A stretch of 14,870 nucleotides of DNA from Candidatus Latescibacterota bacterium (GTDB lineage: Bacteria; Latescibacterota; UBA2968; UBA8231), in NCBI GenBank assembly GCA_003529325.1, contig DPVW01000074.1, forward strand, positions 5,653-20,522, written 5' to 3'. Shown piece after piece: positions 13,599 through 14,870 of the stretch. Every line of letters begins with the position of its first letter. The stretch's first letter is position 1. Below the pieces are notes generated by a model. That model was not told the origin of the DNA. It saw only the letters and a program-made list of their open reading frames with translations, and searched no databases. The position numbers were made by a program, and so were the translations under genes.

Positions 13599-14621
13599 AT
13601 GACGGCGCCAGCAACACGCAAGTTGGGAAGCACTGATGTCGAGATCTCGGAATTCGGCTTCGGCGGCGCTCCCCTGGGAGAACTGTTCGTCCCGGTACCC
13701 GAATCTCAAGCGCAGCAAACCCTCGATGCCGCCTGGCAGGGCGGTATCCGCTACTTCGACACGGCGCCATTTTACGGCTACGGCAAGTCCGAACACCGCA
13801 TCGGTCACTTCCTGCGGCAACAGCCCCGTGAAGAGTTCGTCCTATCGACCAAAGTCGGCCGCGTGCTATCCCCGACACGTGATCCGGCGACCTTTGACAA
13901 GGGCTTCTGGGTCGGCGGTCTGCCCTTTGATTTTGTCTACGACTACAGCTACGACGGTATCATGCGCTCATGGGAAGACAGCTTGCAACGACTGGGGCTG
14001 CCCTCCGTCGATCTGTTGCTCATCCATGACCTCGACTCCTTCTTCTGGGAGACCGAGACCAGGCTGACCGCCTATGAACAGCAACTACGAGCCAGTGGCT
14101 GGCGGGCGCTGGAGGAGCTGAAACGGGATGGCCGCATCCGCGCCATCGGCGCCGGCATCAACCGTTCGACCGCCATTCCCCGACTCCTCGACCTGGTCGA
14201 TCTCGACTTCTTCATCGTCGCCATGCCATACACCCTGCTCGATCAGGGGGTGCTCGATGACGAATTTCCCCGTTGCCAGGCGCGCGACGTGGGCATCGTC
14301 ATCGGCTCCCCATTCGCCTCCGGAATTCTGGTCACCGGACCGGTGCAGGGCGCACGTTACGCCTACGACATCGCCTCGGAAGAGATCCTGCAGAAGACAC
14401 GAGATATCGAGGCCGTCTGCACGCGCCACAGCGTGCCCCTGCCCTGCGCTGCCATCCACTTCGCCCTCGCCCATCCATCGGTGGCGGCCATCATCCCCGG
14501 GGCTTTTCAAGCCGAACACGTGCAGCAGAATCTGGCGGCACACACGCAGGCCGTCCCTGCGGATCTGTGGGCCGAACTGAAAGCGGAAGGCCTGCTGCGC
14601 GAAGATGCACCGACGCCTTAG
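13599..14621 (+). CDS. Aldo/keto reductase, D-threo-aldose (L-fucose) 1-dehydrogenase type
   Basis: A 340-residue cytoplasmic NAD(P)-dependent oxidoreductase with the AKR catalytic tetrad D54 (F-D-T-A-P), Y59 (F-Y-G-Y-G), K85 (S-T-K-V-G-R) and H143 (L-I-H-D). The order L-G-S-T-D-V-E-I-S-E-F-G-F-G-G-A-P-L-G, then Y-S-Y-D-G-I-M-R-S-W-E-D-S-L, is typical of the group containing L-fucose dehydrogenase, D-threo-aldose 1-dehydrogenase and pyridoxal 4-dehydrogenase. These oxidise an aldose to its lactone or pyridoxal to its lactone. The true substrate cannot be settled by sequence reading. The start is ATG at 13599 with GGAGG (13587-13591) seven bases upstream, a strong ribosome binding site. It ends 17 bases before the convergent oxidase gene. 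Confidence 0.92.
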   Translation: MTAPATRKLGSTDVEISEFGFGGAPLGELFVPVPESQAQQTLDAAWQGGIRYFDTAPFYGYGKSEHRIGHFLRQQPREEFVLSTKVGRVLSPTRDPATFDKGFWVGGLPFDFVYDYSYDGIMRSWEDSLQRLGLPSVDLLLIHDLDSFFWETETRLTAYEQQLRASGWRALEELKRDGRIRAIGAGINRSTAIPRLLDLVDLDFFIVAMPYTLLDQGVLDDEFPRCQARDVGIVIGSPFASGILVTGPVQGARYAYDIASEEILQKTRDIEAVCTRHSVPLPCAAIHFALAHPSVAAIIPGAFQAEHVQQNLAAHTQAVPADLWAELKAEGLLREDAPTP

Positions 14622-14638
14622 GAGTGTGTGCTGTTACA

Positions 14639-14870
14639 TCATGTGAACAGGTGGAAGCACAGCAGCAGCACCAGCCACACACCCTCCAGGAAGTGCCAGT
14701 AGGTCGCGACGCTGCGCTCGGAGGGCAGGTGCTGCAGGCTGAAATGGCCGAATGTCGCGCGCACAGACAGCGTCGTCAGCAGGACCATACCCCCGAGCAC
14801 GTGGACGGCGTGGACGAGGACGAGACCGAAGGCGAGGCCATCCAGACCAACGATTTTTCGTGTCGCCAGT
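14639..14870 (-). CDS. coxC: Cytochrome c oxidase subunit III, C-terminal part
   Basis: The last 76 complete codons of a gene whose 5' part lies beyond the window; the stop is at 14641-14639. The peptide shows two membrane helices with H-A-V-H-V-L-G-G-M in the first and T-Y-W-H-F-L-E-G-V-W-L-V-L in the second, ending H-L-F-T. These are hallmarks of the last two helices of heme-copper oxidase subunit III, which helps stabilise the proton-pumping catalytic subunit in the inner membrane. It could also be the subunit III of a related quinol oxidase. The short loop between the helices (about 25 residues) is normal. The remaining oxidase genes are expected upstream on the minus strand, outside the window. 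Confidence 0.88.
   Translation of the reverse strand, partial: LATRKIVGLDGLAFGLVLVHAVHVLGGMVLLTTLSVRATFGHFSLQHLPSERSVATYWHFLEGVWLVLLLCFHLFT

Overview
The window is GC-rich bacterial chromosome with tightly packed genes, many convergent or divergent pairs, and several GTG or TTG starts. A TonB-dependent outer-membrane receptor shows a Gram-negative cell envelope. A cytochrome c oxidase subunit III fragment points to aerobic respiration. A formylglycine-type sulfatase, a GH123-like DUF4091 protein and a sugar dehydrogenase suggest a glycan-degrading heterotroph. The mix resembles environmental lineages such as Latescibacterota, Gemmatimonadota or Planctomycetota relatives, but the sequence alone does not fix the phylum. 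I see no tRNA, rRNA, CRISPR array, insertion sequence or prophage.

Layout. 1-1290 (+): the tail of a RidA-family gene, a small DUF6653-like membrane protein and a HAD phosphatase, probably co-transcribed. 1282-4528 (-): a thiamine uptake and activation operon. A TPP riboswitch (4444-4528) and an intrinsic-terminator hairpin (4341-4380) precede a TonB-dependent receptor, followed one base later by thiamine pyrophosphokinase. 4581-6330 (+): a promoter-like site, an S1-type sulfatase and an overlapping small membrane zinc-ribbon protein. 6333-9407 (-): a large secreted DUF4091/GH123-like protein. 9408-11345 (+): a region with a 14-bp direct repeat, a GNAT acetyltransferase, and a seven-helix membrane sensor with a GAF domain and no output domain. 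11364-13091 (-): an unrecognised 575-residue protein that looks like an alpha/alpha toroid followed by a beta domain. 13129-14621 (+): a YvlD/phage-holin-4-like membrane protein, a pair of adjacent hairpins, and an aldo/keto reductase of the D-threo-aldose (L-fucose) dehydrogenase type. 14639-14870 (-): the C-terminal end of cytochrome c oxidase subunit III.

How it fits together. The best supported functional unit is the riboswitch-controlled thiamine module: the receptor would bring thiamine or a derivative into the periplasm and the kinase would make TPP, which shuts the operon off through the aptamer. No inner-membrane thiamine transporter is present in the window. The sulfatase, DUF4091 protein, toroid protein and sugar dehydrogenase could all act on sulfated or amino-sugar glycans, but they lie on different strands and their link is inference. 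The least explained parts are the repeat-rich expression platform of the riboswitch, the toroid protein and the kinase-less GAF sensor.
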